A stretch of 64,000 nt of DNA from Streptomyces seoulensis (GCA_013364255.1 CP054936.1:4432853-4496852), one strand, 5' to 3'; counted from the stretch's first letter, positions 44,201-51,766 are shown. A program made the numbers and translations. Notes: generated by a model not told the origin, from the letters alone.

Positions 44201-45229
44201 CGCCGCAACGAGGGCCCCCCGCACTACCAGCGCTGGCAGGGCCTGCTCGGCGCCGACCTGGTCCGCCGCGACGCCGGCTGGGCGGTCCGGCGGATCCTGC
44301 CCGGCGACTCCTCCGACTCCCGCGCCCGCTCCCCGCTGGCCGGCGCCGGCATCCGCGACGGCGCGGTGCTGACCCACGTGGACGGCCGTCCGGTGGACCC
44401 GGTGACGGGCCCGCTCCCGCTGCTGGCCGGAGCGGGCGGCACGACCGTGGAGCTGACGTTCACGACGGCCGGGGGCGAGGGACCCGCGCGCCGGGTCGCG
44501 ATCGTCCCGCTGATCGACGACCGGCCGCTGCGCTACCAGGACTGGGTGTCCAAGCGCCGTGCGGTGACCCGGGAGTTGAGCGACGGCCGGTGCGGCTACC
44601 TGCACATCCCGGACCTGGGCGGCTCGGGCTGGGCGCAGTTCAACCGGGACGTGCGCATGGAGATGTCCCGGCCCGCGCTGATCGTGGACGTGCGCGGCAA
44701 CGCGGGCGGCCACATCAGCGAGTTGGTCATCGAGAAGCTGACCCGCACGATCCTCGGCTGGGACCTGACCCGCGACGCGCAGCCGGTGTCGTACGCCTCG
44801 AACGCGCCGCGCGGCCCGATCGTCGCCCTCGCCGACGAGGCGACCTCGTCGGACGGCGACATGATCACGGCCGCGATCAAGCTGCTGAGGCTCGGTCCGG
44901 TGGTCGGCCAGCGCACCTGGGGCGGCGTGGTCGGCATGACCGGCCGGCACCGCCTCGGCGACGGCACGGTGATCACGGTGCCGATGAACGCGGCGTGGTT
45001 CGACGCGTACGGCTGGTCCGTCGAGAACCACGGCGTGGCCCCCGACGTGGAGAGTCTGCGCACCCCGCTGGACTGGGCCGAGGGCCACCACCGCGAGATG
45101 GACGAGGCGATCGAACTGGCCCTGAGCCTCCTGGCCGCCAACCCCCCGGCCATCCCGCCCACTTACGCCGACACCCCCGACCTCGCCCGCCCGCCCCTGC
45201 CCCCGCGCCCCGGCTCCCGGCCGGAGTGA
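41279..45229 (+). CDS. Tricorn-type S41 family peptidase with a large repeat insertion
   Basis: A 1316-residue cytosolic protease of the tricorn family, which trims peptides released by the proteasome. Order: beta-propeller 1 (1-415) with SPDG blades, a 220-residue repeat insertion (about 421-640), propeller 2 with FSPDGAWVTWS, a helical and PDZ part, and the S41 catalytic core. Catalytic residues match tricorn: Ser967-His968 in LGTSHAYVAA, nucleophile Ser1190/1191 in EATSSDGDM and Glu1249 in SVENHGVAPD. Typical tricorns are near 1070 residues; without the insertion this one would be about 1096. The GTG at 41279 is used; a TTG directly before it is possible. Confidence 0.93.
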   Translation: MSYLRLPHLSGDLLCFVAEDDLWLAPLDGGDRAWRLTVDRTKTGHPRFSPDGRHIAYTTWRSLAPEIHLVPVDGGPARQLTYWGSSDTRVCGWAPPDEIGGTEILAVTSQGEPFSYFTWAYKVATDGSPGRKLPWGPVSDLQVADLDGERKTLLLTGTPPHEPASWKRYRGGATGRLWLHGQRLLPGLGGHLACPMAVGGRIAFLSDHEGVGNLYSCAPDGSDLRRHTDHDAFYARHAASDGARVVYQCAGDLWLVDDLSASARPRRLEVRLSGPRAGRRRHPVPAAQNVDGVSADETGRASAVVVRGSLYWLTHRDGPARTISDTPGVRVRLPEMLGESGRIAYVTDAGGEDAVEIAGLPRATGSRPPRRLATGELGRVLEMVSDPEGERLAIAAHDGRLLLVDVSEQAESDLLRTATEEPAPDGGTEPPEHPDDRAGTPATTPSDGEPGTPEAPDGEAGTLTAGGEAEDPGGAGAAEPADEAGGGTGTLAADGGTGTPAADGEAESPGGAGAAEPADETGGEAGTLAAGSGTETPAADGEAGGTEASAPPGEAPALGEADTSTVPGEADVPTTPGEADTLTPLGEAQSPGEADTLTPLGGAEPPTPPGGAPAPGGAEPPAPPGGAQAPGGAEPPAAPPGGLVTELTRSENGPVRDLAFSPDGAWVTWSHPGIGRSLRQIRMARIKDRTVIDVTDGRFEDENPVFTRDGRYLAFLSWRGFDPVYDVHTGDLSFPLGCKPYLVPLSSATPSPFALTPEGRPAAGGLDPVEDEETGEPGAVTVEVEGLESRVTPFPVTASKYSALHPVAGGGLVWLRWPISGALGETFANPNDMTGRPTLEYFQISKAKKAELVGHLDWFTVSGDGTRLVVVDEGDLRAVPATELGDSDTTTWIDTRRILHTVDPPAEWRQAYEEAGRIVRDYFWDPGMCGIDWSGVLDQYRPLVDRVASPDEFADLLREVLGELGTSHAYVAAARRNEGPPHYQRWQGLLGADLVRRDAGWAVRRILPGDSSDSRARSPLAGAGIRDGAVLTHVDGRPVDPVTGPLPLLAGAGGTTVELTFTTAGGEGPARRVAIVPLIDDRPLRYQDWVSKRRAVTRELSDGRCGYLHIPDLGGSGWAQFNRDVRMEMSRPALIVDVRGNAGGHISELVIEKLTRTILGWDLTRDAQPVSYASNAPRGPIVALADEATSSDGDMITAAIKLLRLGPVVGQRTWGGVVGMTGRHRLGDGTVITVPMNAAWFDAYGWSVENHGVAPDVESLRTPLDWAEGHHREMDEAIELALSLLAANPPAIPPTYADTPDLARPPLPPRPGSRPE
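42538..43200 (+). repeat. Degenerate repeat tract within the tricorn gene
   Basis: About 220 codons made of imperfect units such as GEAGTL, GGAGAAEPADE, PGEADTLTPLGEA and GGAEPPAPPGGA. Composition is almost only Gly, Ala, Pro, Glu, Asp and Thr, so it should be disordered and acidic. A longer internal duplication is visible around AEDPGGAGAAEPADEAGG and AESPGGAGAAEPADETGG. Confidence 0.85.
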
Positions 45230-45267
45230 CCCGCCCGCACTTCCCGCGCCGCCGGTACCGCCCAGCG

Positions 45268-45326
45268 CGGCGCACGAGAACGCGGTACGGCGACGAGAAC
45301 GCGGGGCGGCGCACAAGAACGCGGGG
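45268..45326 (+). repeat. Three tandem units of about 20 bp after the tricorn gene
   Basis: Units start at 45268, 45288 and 45307 and share CGGCG(C)ACGAGAACGCGG. The array runs directly into the terminator hairpin. Confidence 0.7.
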
Positions 45327-45350
45327 CGCCCAGAACCCTGGGTGCCCCGC
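45321..45350. terminator. 13-bp hairpin terminator
   Basis: GCGGGGCGCCCAG (45321-45333) pairs with CTGGGTGCCCCGC (45338-45350), one G-T pair, around the tetraloop AACC. It sits between the convergent tricorn and small charged-protein genes and can act in both directions. Confidence 0.8.
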
Positions 45351-45386
45351 GCCGTCCCGGCCAGGCCGGGAAGTCAGGCCGACCGC

Positions 45387-45605
45387 TCAGCGGTCGAAGT
45401 CCTCACCGATGCGCTCGTCCAGCTCGTCGTGCGTGTCGTCGATGCCCTGACGCCCGCGCTCGCCCTGCTGCGACGCCCGCTGACCGGCCTTCGAGCGCGC
45501 CTCGCCGGCCTTCTCGCGCCCCTGCTGCGTGCCCTGCTGCTGGGCCTGACGGCCCTTGTCGCGCAGCTGCTCGGCCTGGCCCTGGATCTTGTCCTTCATA
45601 CCCAT
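45387..45605 (-). CDS. Small hydrophilic Gln/Arg-rich protein (CsbD-like)
   Basis: A 72-residue protein with no hydrophobic core: it begins MGMKDKIQGQAEQLRDKGRQ and is rich in Gln, Gly, Arg and Glu, ending in an acidic DELDERIGEDFDR tail. Length and composition resemble CsbD-type or hydrophilin-like stress proteins, but I cannot show homology. AGGAG lies nine bases before the ATG at 45605, so it is well translated, which supports a real gene. Function unknown, possibly protective under osmotic or desiccation stress. Confidence 0.75.
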   Translation of the reverse strand: MGMKDKIQGQAEQLRDKGRQAQQQGTQQGREKAGEARSKAGQRASQQGERGRQGIDDTHDELDERIGEDFDR

Positions 45606-45630
45606 GCTGTTTCACTCCTGTGTGGGTGAG

Positions 45631-45658
45631 CCGGTCCCCAAGTCGGTGAGGGGACCGG
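45631..45658 (-). terminator. Hairpin after the SDR gene
   Basis: CCGGTCCCC (45631-45639) pairs with GGGGACCGG (45650-45658) around a 10-base loop. It is 42 bp beyond the end of the monooxygenase-hydrolase-SDR operon. Confidence 0.6.
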
Positions 45659-45700
45659 GCTCGACCAGATTCACACGGGCGGTGACCCTGCGCATGTCGA

Positions 45701-46594
45701 TCAACGACGGTGCGTGACCGCCGTGCTCCGCTCCTGCTCGTCGGCCGCGCCCCCCGCCCCGACCAGCCCGATCCGCATCCCGCTCAGCCGGTCCGCGAAC
45801 CGCCGCATCTCCCGCTGCCCCACGGTCCCGATGACGGCCGGCAGATACCCGCGCACGCTCTGCATCCCGCGCAGCCACCACTGCCCGTACACATGACTGG
45901 AGCGCCGCTCGATGCCGTCCACGATCCGGTCCACGGCCGGGCCCAGCGGATAGGTCTTGTTGGACGGCCACGGCAGCCGCTGCCGCAACTCCCGCATCAC
46001 GTCGTCCTGGTCGGCCCCGCGCACCATGTCCGTGTCGGTCCACGACAGGTAGCCGACGCCCACCCGCACGCCCTGGTAACCGACTTCGGCGCGCAGGCTG
46101 TGCGCGTACGCCTCCACACCCGACTTGGAGGCGCAGTACGCCGACATCATCGGCGCCGGGGTGATCGCGGCCAGCGAGGCGATCTGGAGCAGATAGCCGC
46201 GGCTCTCGGCGAGCGCGGGCAAAAACGCCCGGCCGGTGACCGCCGAACCGATCAGGTTGACCTCGATCACCCGCCGCCAGGCCTCCGGGTCGGAGTCGAC
46301 GAACGGACCGCCGCTCGCCACACCGGCGTTGGCGACCACGATGTCCACCCGCCCGAACCGCTCCTTGACCTCCGCGGCGACCCGGGCCATCGTCTCGTGG
46401 TCGGTGACGTCGGCGTGCCAGTGGGCGCTCTCGGTGTGCAGCCGCTCGGAGAGCTGCTTGAGCGCGTCCGGCTCCAGCCCGACCAACGCCACCTTCACCC
46501 CCCGCGCCGACAGCTTGCGCGCGAGCAGTTCGCCGACGCCCCGTGCGGCGCCCGTGACGACCGCGACCTGCCCCTCCAGGCTGACCCTGCTCAT
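45701..46594 (-). CDS. Short-chain dehydrogenase/reductase
   Basis: A 297-residue classical SDR. Cofactor motif TGAARGVG (14-21), the NAG motif (VANAGVA, 88-94) and the catalytic Ser140, Tyr153 and Lys157 (YCASK) are all present. The extended C-terminus with WWLRGMQ may contact a membrane or hydrophobic substrate. It is the third gene of an operon with an alpha/beta hydrolase and a Baeyer-Villiger-like monooxygenase and overlaps the hydrolase by four bases (ATGA). A plausible role is oxidation of an alcohol to the ketone used by the monooxygenase, or the reverse. Confidence 0.93.
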   Translation of the reverse strand: MSRVSLEGQVAVVTGAARGVGELLARKLSARGVKVALVGLEPDALKQLSERLHTESAHWHADVTDHETMARVAAEVKERFGRVDIVVANAGVASGGPFVDSDPEAWRRVIEVNLIGSAVTGRAFLPALAESRGYLLQIASLAAITPAPMMSAYCASKSGVEAYAHSLRAEVGYQGVRVGVGYLSWTDTDMVRGADQDDVMRELRQRLPWPSNKTYPLGPAVDRIVDGIERRSSHVYGQWWLRGMQSVRGYLPAVIGTVGQREMRRFADRLSGMRIGLVGAGGAADEQERSTAVTHRR

Positions 46595-47556
46595 GCGCCC
46601 TCTCCGATCCGTACGTCGTCGTTGTCGGTTTCGTTGTCGCGGTCCGTGCGGCGGGGGCTCGCGTACGCGGCGACCAGCTCCCGGATCTTCGCGGTGATCG
46701 CCCCGGGCGCCTCCATGGGCGTCATGTGGCCGAGGCCCGGCAGCTCGGTCAGGCCGACGCACCGCGGCAGCGAGGCGGCCAGCGCGCGGGCGTGCACGGG
46801 CGGGGTGAGCCGGTCGGCGGTGCCCACGACCACCGCGGCCGGCACCCGCAACCGCCGTACGCCGTGGTCGAGATCGAGCAGGTCGAGCACCTGCGACCAG
46901 GCGTGGCGCACCCGGCGCGGGCAGGCGTGCACGATCCGCGCGCACGCCTGGACCGCGTGCGGGGCCGCGCCGGGGCCCATGGTGCCGTACTTGAGGATGC
47001 GCAGGGCGAGCGGTGTGACCGGCCCGAGCGGCGCCCGGGAGCCGAGGACGCGCCGGGTCAGCCCGGTGCGCAGCCGGCCGGCCCGGATCGGTACGACGGT
47101 CGACTCGGCGACCAGCCGGGAGGCGCCGGTGCTGCACAGCAGGACGGCGGCGGCGTGCTCCTGGAAGCCGGGCCGCTCGGCCGCGGCCATGATCGTCATG
47201 CCGCCCATGGAGTGGCCCGCGAGCACCGCCTGCTCGCCGGGGGCGAGGGTGGCGGCGAGCACGGCCTCCAGGTCGTCGGCGAGCGCGTCAGTGCTGCACG
47301 TCCGGCCGGCCGGGCTGCGGCCGTGGCCGCGCTGGTCGTAGGCGATGACGCGGTGGTCGGCGGCCAGGTCCCGGATCTGCGCGGCCCAGAAGGCGGTGGA
47401 GCAGGTCCAGCCGTGGGCGAGGACGACGGCGGGGGCGCACTCCGGGCCGTGCACCTCGACGTGCAGCCGAGCGCCGTCGGCGGAGACGACGGTGAGTTCG
47501 CGGGCGGCGGCGGGCGGGGCGTAGAGGTCGGCGGCGGGGGCGGCCGGGCGGCTCAC
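46591..47556 (-). CDS. Alpha/beta-fold hydrolase
   Basis: A 321-residue alpha/beta hydrolase. The oxyanion-hole motif HGW (48-50), nucleophile Ser116 in GHSMGG and a C-terminal His in GLGHMTPMEAP form the expected catalytic set. There is no signal peptide. It is translationally coupled on both sides (GTGA with the monooxygenase, ATGA with the SDR). If the monooxygenase makes an ester or lactone, this enzyme would be the natural hydrolase for it; that is inference from context. Confidence 0.93.
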   Translation of the reverse strand: MSRPAAPAADLYAPPAAARELTVVSADGARLHVEVHGPECAPAVVLAHGWTCSTAFWAAQIRDLAADHRVIAYDQRGHGRSPAGRTCSTDALADDLEAVLAATLAPGEQAVLAGHSMGGMTIMAAAERPGFQEHAAAVLLCSTGASRLVAESTVVPIRAGRLRTGLTRRVLGSRAPLGPVTPLALRILKYGTMGPGAAPHAVQACARIVHACPRRVRHAWSQVLDLLDLDHGVRRLRVPAAVVVGTADRLTPPVHARALAASLPRCVGLTELPGLGHMTPMEAPGAITAKIRELVAAYASPRRTDRDNETDNDDVRIGEGA

Positions 47557-49139
47557 GCGCCCACCTCCACCTGCGGACCGGCGCTGCCCGCGCCGTCGCC
47601 GTCACCGCCGGCTTCAGCGGAAGTCGCCTTCTTCACCGCGTCCTTGGCGACGGCGGCGCGCACGACCTCGTACTCCGCGAGGTCCACCCGGCGGGTGGCG
47701 CGCCGGAACTCGGTCGTCGTGCCGGGCCAGATGGTGGTGTTGCGGCCGCTGGCGTCCAGGTACCAGCTGGTGCAGCCGCCGGTGTTCCACACCGTGCGCT
47801 CCATGCGCTCCTGGACCTTGCGGTTCCAGGCGTTCACGGCGCTCGGCCGGGCGTCGAGGGCGACCCGGCCGCCGAGGACGTCCAACTGCCGCAGGTAGTC
47901 GGCCATGTAGTTCAGCTGGGACTCGATCATGAGGATCATCGAGGAGTTGCCGAGGCCGGTGTTGGGGCCGATGATCGTCATCCAGTTCGGGAACCCGGCG
48001 GCGGCCGCGCCGCGCAGCGCGGCCATGCCGGTCTTCCAGGTCTCCGCGAGCGTACGGCCGTCCGCGCCGACGACCCGCTCGGAGATCGGCATGTCGGTGA
48101 CGCGGAAACCGGTGCCGAAGATGATCGCGTCGACCTCGGTCTCGGTGCCGTCGGCGGCGACGACGGTCGAGCCGCGGACCTCGCTCAGCCCGCTGGCCAC
48201 CACGTCGACGTTGTCCCGCGCGAGCGCCGGATAGTAGGTGCTGGAGAGCAGGATGCGCTTGCAGCCGATGCGGTAGTCCGGGGTGAGCTTGGCGCGCAGC
48301 TCCGGGTCCTTGACGGCGCGCGCCATGTTGCGCTTGGCCAATTGCTCGACGAAGCCCAGCTCGTTGGGGTGCTTGGTGAACGCCTGGACCTGCAACTCCC
48401 GGATGCCCCACAGCAGTCCGCGGCGCAGCTGGGTGGTCAGCGGCAGCGCGCGGTGCAGCGAGCGCTCCACGCCGCTGATGGGCCGGTCGATCCGGGGCAT
48501 CACCCAGGCCGGGGTGCGCTGGAAGAGGGTGAGGCGGCCGACCTCGGGCTGGATGGCGGGCACGATCTGGATGGCGGAGGCGCCGGTGCCGATCATGGCG
48601 ACGCGCTTGCCGGCGAGGTCGTAGTCGTGGTCCCAGCGGGCGGAGTGGAAGACCTTGCCGGGGAAGGTGTCCAGGCCCGGGATGTCGGGGACCTTCGGGT
48701 CGGACAGCGGTCCGGTCGCGGAGACGACGACGTCGGCGGAGTAATCGCCGCCGGTGGTCTCGATGTCCCAGCGCAGCAGCTCCGTGTCCCAGGTCATCTT
48801 CTTCACCTCGGAGTCGAGGCGCAGATGCGGGCGGAGCCGGAAGGTGTCGGCGACGTGCTCCAGGTAGGCGCGGATGTGCTGCTGGCCGGAGAAGGTGCGC
48901 GGCCAGTCGGGGTGGGGCGCGAAGGAGAACGAGTACAGGTGCGAGGGCACGTCGCAGGCGCACCCCGGGTAGCTGTTGTCGCGCCAGGTGCCGCCGACGC
49001 TGTCGGCCCGCTCCAGGACGACGAAGTCGGTGATGCCCTCGCGGCGCAGCCGTACGGCGGCGCCCAGGCCGCCGAAGCCGGACCCGATCACCGCCACCCG
49101 CACATGCCTCTTCCCGTGCCCGTGCTCCTGCTCGGCCAT
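47553..49139 (-). CDS. Flavin-containing monooxygenase of the Baeyer-Villiger (type I BVMO-like) group
   Basis: A 528-residue FAD/NADPH enzyme. The FAD Rossmann motif is GSGFGGLG (19-26). The BVMO-associated motif GGTWRDNSYPGCACD is at 49-63. The linker fingerprint FPGKVFHSARWDH (near 170) and a second Rossmann GTGASAIQ complete the set. It should insert oxygen beside a ketone or oxidise a soft heteroatom. The ATG at 49139 is preceded by GGAGGGG at six bases; an ATG at 49154 is rejected. It heads an operon with a hydrolase and an SDR, an order that recalls the mycobacterial mymA-lipR-sadH genes. Native substrate unknown. Confidence 0.93.
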   Translation of the reverse strand: MAEQEHGHGKRHVRVAVIGSGFGGLGAAVRLRREGITDFVVLERADSVGGTWRDNSYPGCACDVPSHLYSFSFAPHPDWPRTFSGQQHIRAYLEHVADTFRLRPHLRLDSEVKKMTWDTELLRWDIETTGGDYSADVVVSATGPLSDPKVPDIPGLDTFPGKVFHSARWDHDYDLAGKRVAMIGTGASAIQIVPAIQPEVGRLTLFQRTPAWVMPRIDRPISGVERSLHRALPLTTQLRRGLLWGIRELQVQAFTKHPNELGFVEQLAKRNMARAVKDPELRAKLTPDYRIGCKRILLSSTYYPALARDNVDVVASGLSEVRGSTVVAADGTETEVDAIIFGTGFRVTDMPISERVVGADGRTLAETWKTGMAALRGAAAAGFPNWMTIIGPNTGLGNSSMILMIESQLNYMADYLRQLDVLGGRVALDARPSAVNAWNRKVQERMERTVWNTGGCTSWYLDASGRNTTIWPGTTTEFRRATRRVDLAEYEVVRAAVAKDAVKKATSAEAGGDGDGAGSAGPQVEVGA

Positions 49140-49227
49140 TGAGCGCCCCTCCATGACTCGCCTACTCGCCTACTCGCCTACAGCTCCACGCGTCCGGCGC
49201 GGTCCGCACCGGCATTCCAGCGACTCT

Positions 49228-49243
49228 GCCAGTGAACACTGGC
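49228..49243. promoter_or_regulatory. Perfect 7-2-7 palindrome GCCAGTG-AA-CACTGGC
   Basis: It lies about 90 bases upstream of the monooxygenase start, in the divergent region shared with the MerR gene. Form and position suggest an operator for the operon. Confidence 0.5.
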
Positions 49244-49271
49244 GCAATGGTGAGAGCGTAGAGGAGGTCCG

Positions 49272-49324
49272 TACCGATCGGTAGGGGTGCGCCAAGGAAA
49301 GTTACCGGCGGTACAACATAGGCT
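49272..49324 (+). promoter_or_regulatory. MerR gene promoter with two TACCG/CGGTA dyads
   Basis: TACCGATCGGTA (49272-49283) and TACCGGCGGTA (49303-49313) are perfect palindromes with the same half-site, about 30 bp apart. A -10-like TAGGCT (49319-49324) would start transcription exactly at the GTG 49331, a leaderless mRNA. The second dyad lies just upstream of the -10, where MerR proteins bind. Confidence 0.55.
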
Positions 49325-49330
49325 GCCGGT

Positions 49331-50014
49331 GTGGCAGAAGAGGCTGGACGAGACGACGCGACGGGTACCGGCGGCCCACGCGAGTACCGCATGGAAGAAC
49401 TGGCCCGACTGGCCGGCATCACCGTGCGCACCCTGCGCTTCTACCGCGAGCGCAAGCTCATCCCGCCGCCGCGCCGCGAGGGCCGCATCGCCTGGTACGA
49501 CGACCACCACCTGGCCCGGCTGCGCACCATCTCGGCCCTGCTGGAGCGCGGCCACACCCTCAACGGCATCGCCGAACTGGCCGAGGCGTTCGACCACGGC
49601 CGCGACGTGGGCGACCTGCTGGGCGTGAGCGGCGCCCCCACCGAGGAGACCCCGGTCCGCCTCACCCCCGAGGAACTGGCCGACCACTTCGCCGGCGAGG
49701 TCACCGCGGAGAACCTGGCCGCCGCGATGGACCTCGGCTACCTGGGCACCGACGGCGACGAACTCGTCCACATCAGCCGCCGCCTGCTGGACGTCTCGGC
49801 CGCCCTGGTCCGCGAGGGCATCCCGCTGGCCGAGGTCCTGGCCGCCGGCCACCGCGTCCGCGAACACGCCGAGTCCCTGGCCGACCTCTTCACCGCCCTG
49901 ATCACCCGCCACGCCACGAAGAACGACCTGGAACGCCTGCGCCCCCTGGCCAAGAGCGTCGTCGACGCCGAACTCTCCATGGCCCTGGACCGCCGGCTGC
50001 GCGAGCGGCCGTAG
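49331..50014 (+). CDS. MerR-family transcriptional regulator
   Basis: A 227-residue protein. A MerR winged helix-turn-helix occupies residues 20-88: YRMEELARLAGITVRTLRFY, then the wing with RIAWYDDHHLARLRTI. A coiled-coil dimer helix and a longer C-terminal domain without the cysteine clusters of metal sensors follow, so an organic ligand or a scaffold role is more likely. It is divergent from the monooxygenase operon, and the shared region holds three dyads. It probably controls itself and that operon. Confidence 0.93.
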   Translation: MAEEAGRDDATGTGGPREYRMEELARLAGITVRTLRFYRERKLIPPPRREGRIAWYDDHHLARLRTISALLERGHTLNGIAELAEAFDHGRDVGDLLGVSGAPTEETPVRLTPEELADHFAGEVTAENLAAAMDLGYLGTDGDELVHISRRLLDVSAALVREGIPLAEVLAAGHRVREHAESLADLFTALITRHATKNDLERLRPLAKSVVDAELSMALDRRLRERP

Positions 50015-50059
50015 CGGCGGGCCGGCTTCGGACGGGGGCGAGGGCGGGCGAGCCCGGTC

Positions 50060-50863
50060 TCAGAGGTCGTAGACGACCGTCACCGGGGCGTGGTCCGACC
50101 ACCGCTCGGCATGCGTGGCCGCCCGCTCCACGAACCCCTTGACGGCCTTGCCGGCCAGCCCCGGCGTGCTCACGTGGTGGTCGATGCGCCATCCCGCGTC
50201 GTTGTCGAAGGCCCGCCCCCGGTAGGACCACCAGGTGTACGGGCCCTCGGTGTCCGGGTGGAGGGCGCGGACGACGTCGACATAGCCGCCGGCCTCGGGG
50301 GTGAGGACCTGGGTCAGCCACTCGCGCTCCTCCGGCAGGAAGCCGGAGTTCTTCAGGTTGCCGCGCCAGTTCTTCAGGTCGGCCTGCTGGTGGGCGATGT
50401 TCCAGTCGCCGCAGACCAGGACCTCGCGGCCGTCGGCGGTGGCGCGCTCGCGCAGTTCCTTCAGGTAGGCGAGGAACTCGCCCATGAAGCGGATCTTCTC
50501 GTCCTGGCGTTCGGTGCCGACCTCACCGGAGGGGAGGTAGAGGGAGGCGACCGTCACACCGGGCAGGTCGGCCTCGACGTACCGCCCGCTGCCGTCGAAC
50601 TCCGTCGACCCGAAGCCGACCCGGACGCGGTCGGGCTCACGGCGGGTGTAGAGGGAGACGCCGGCGCGGCCCTTGGCGGCGGCGGGCGCGTGCAGCACGT
50701 GCCAGCCCTCGGGCGCGCGCACCTGCTCGGGCAGCTGCTGCGGCTCGGCGCGCACCTCCTGGAGGCACAGCACGTCGGCGTCGGTCCGCGCGAGCCATTC
50801 CACGAAGCCCTTCTTCGCGGCGGCGCGCAGTCCGTTCACATTGGCGGAGGTCACAGTCAGCAC
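50060..50863 (-). CDS. xth: Exodeoxyribonuclease III (AP endonuclease)
   Basis: A 267-residue enzyme of the exonuclease III/APE1 family that cuts DNA at abasic sites and removes 3' blocking groups. Visible: N-terminal SANVNGLRAAAKKG (Asn metal ligand), CLQEVR with the catalytic Glu (about 37), GDWNIAHQQADLKN (Asp-Asn pair, about 150) and the C-terminal RIDHHVSTP and WSDHAPV with the catalytic Asp-His. Length is normal. The start is ATG or GTG-type at 50863 in the MLTVTSANVNG context. Confidence 0.95.
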   Translation of the reverse strand: MLTVTSANVNGLRAAAKKGFVEWLARTDADVLCLQEVRAEPQQLPEQVRAPEGWHVLHAPAAAKGRAGVSLYTRREPDRVRVGFGSTEFDGSGRYVEADLPGVTVASLYLPSGEVGTERQDEKIRFMGEFLAYLKELRERATADGREVLVCGDWNIAHQQADLKNWRGNLKNSGFLPEEREWLTQVLTPEAGGYVDVVRALHPDTEGPYTWWSYRGRAFDNDAGWRIDHHVSTPGLAGKAVKGFVERAATHAERWSDHAPVTVVYDL

Positions 50864-50934
50864 CCGGGCACCCTACCGGCACACTGGAACGGGTCCCGCG
50901 AGGGACCGGCCTCGGGCCCCCGTCCCCCACTGCA

Positions 50935-50952
50935 TTGATATACGGTATTCAA
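50935..50952. promoter_or_regulatory. Imperfect dyad and leaderless promoter before the acetyltransferase
   Basis: TTGATATAC-G-GTATTCAA is an inverted repeat with one unpaired base. It contains a possible -10 TACGGT (50941-50946), placing the transcript start at or next to the ATG at 50954. AT-rich for this genome. Confidence 0.45.
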
Positions 50953-50953
50953 C

Positions 50954-51430
50954 ATGCTTATTCGCCCCGTTCCGTTCGACCACCCGGACGCCGTCAAGCT
51001 CAACGACGAGGTCCAGGCCGAGTACCACGTCCGCTACGGCGACGGCGGCGACGCCACCCACCTCGACCCGGACCACTTCCGGCCGCCGAACGGCGCGTAC
51101 CTGATCGCCTACGACGAGGACGGCGCCCCGGTCGCCACCGGCGGCTGGCGCAGCCAGGACAAGAACGACGAGGGCAACGAGGACGGCGACGCCGAGCTGA
51201 AGCGCATGTTCGTCGTCGCCGCCGCGCGCGGCCGGGGTCTGGCCCGCCGCATCCTGGCCGCCCTGGAGCAGGACGCCCGCGAGGCCGGCCGTACCCGCAT
51301 GGTCCTGGAGACCGGCACCAAGCAGCCCGAGGCCATCGCCCTGTACACCTCCAGCGGCTACGCGCCCTGCACCAAGTTCGGCTACTACCGCTTCCACGCG
51401 GAGAGCCTCTGCTACGCGAAGGCGCTGTAG
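50954..51430 (+). CDS. GNAT-family N-acetyltransferase
   Basis: A 158-residue acetyltransferase. Strand 4 and the acetyl-CoA loop read LKRMFVVAAARGRGLARRIL (about 77-96), followed by ARMVLETGT-like and QPEAIALYTSSGY, which are typical of the family. The N-terminal half is acidic. It is monocistronic, apparently leaderless, and ends before a strong terminator. The acceptor is unknown; small molecules or antibiotics are possible for this subgroup. Confidence 0.92.
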   Translation: MLIRPVPFDHPDAVKLNDEVQAEYHVRYGDGGDATHLDPDHFRPPNGAYLIAYDEDGAPVATGGWRSQDKNDEGNEDGDAELKRMFVVAAARGRGLARRILAALEQDAREAGRTRMVLETGTKQPEAIALYTSSGYAPCTKFGYYRFHAESLCYAKAL

Positions 51431-51515
51431 CGGGATCGCGGTGGGGGCGGCGGCACCAGGCGTCGCCCCCGTGGCGCGCGTCCTCCCGGTCTCCGCCCAT
51501 CGATCCCGGAAACGA

Positions 51516-51555
51516 CGAAGGTCCCGGCCGATCAGATGATCGGCCGGGACCTTCG
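51516..51555. terminator. Perfect 19-bp hairpin terminator
   Basis: The arm 51516-51534 is perfectly complementary to 51537-51555 (core GGTCCCGGCCGATCA and its complement). It lies between the convergent acetyltransferase and tRNA genes and is the strongest hairpin nearby; it can stop both transcripts. Confidence 0.88.
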
Positions 51556-51586
51556 ATTGCTGCTCTCTGTCGAGAACAGCCGTGCG

Positions 51587-51660
51587 TGGACCTGAGGGGA
51601 TTCGAACCCCTGGCCCCCTCGATGCGAACGAGGTGCGCTACCGGACTGCGCCACAGGCCC
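51587..51660 (-). tRNA. tRNA-Ala, anticodon CGC
   Basis: A 74-base cloverleaf on the minus strand. Acceptor GGGCCTG pairs with CAGGTCC and contains the G3-U70 pair that identifies alanine tRNAs. The anticodon arm is CCTCG-TTCGCAT-CGAGG, giving anticodon CGC (codon GCG). The T arm is AGGGG-TTCGAAT-CCCCT. The 3' CCA is not encoded. GCG is very frequent in this genome. Confidence 0.95.
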
Positions 51661-51766
51661 TTGCAACGAGTGAAACTCTAGCATCCTCAACCGGGTGGTT
51701 GGAAATCCGTTCCCGGGCTGGTCAGCGGCGGGCTTTCCGGCCGGACGGCCGCCGGGGCGCGGGCGG

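Noticed and set aside
41093..45316. A 1407-codon minus-strand frame opposite the tricorn gene
   Set aside because: The plus strand carries the full tricorn catalytic set; the antisense frame is repeat-rich and lacks motifs.
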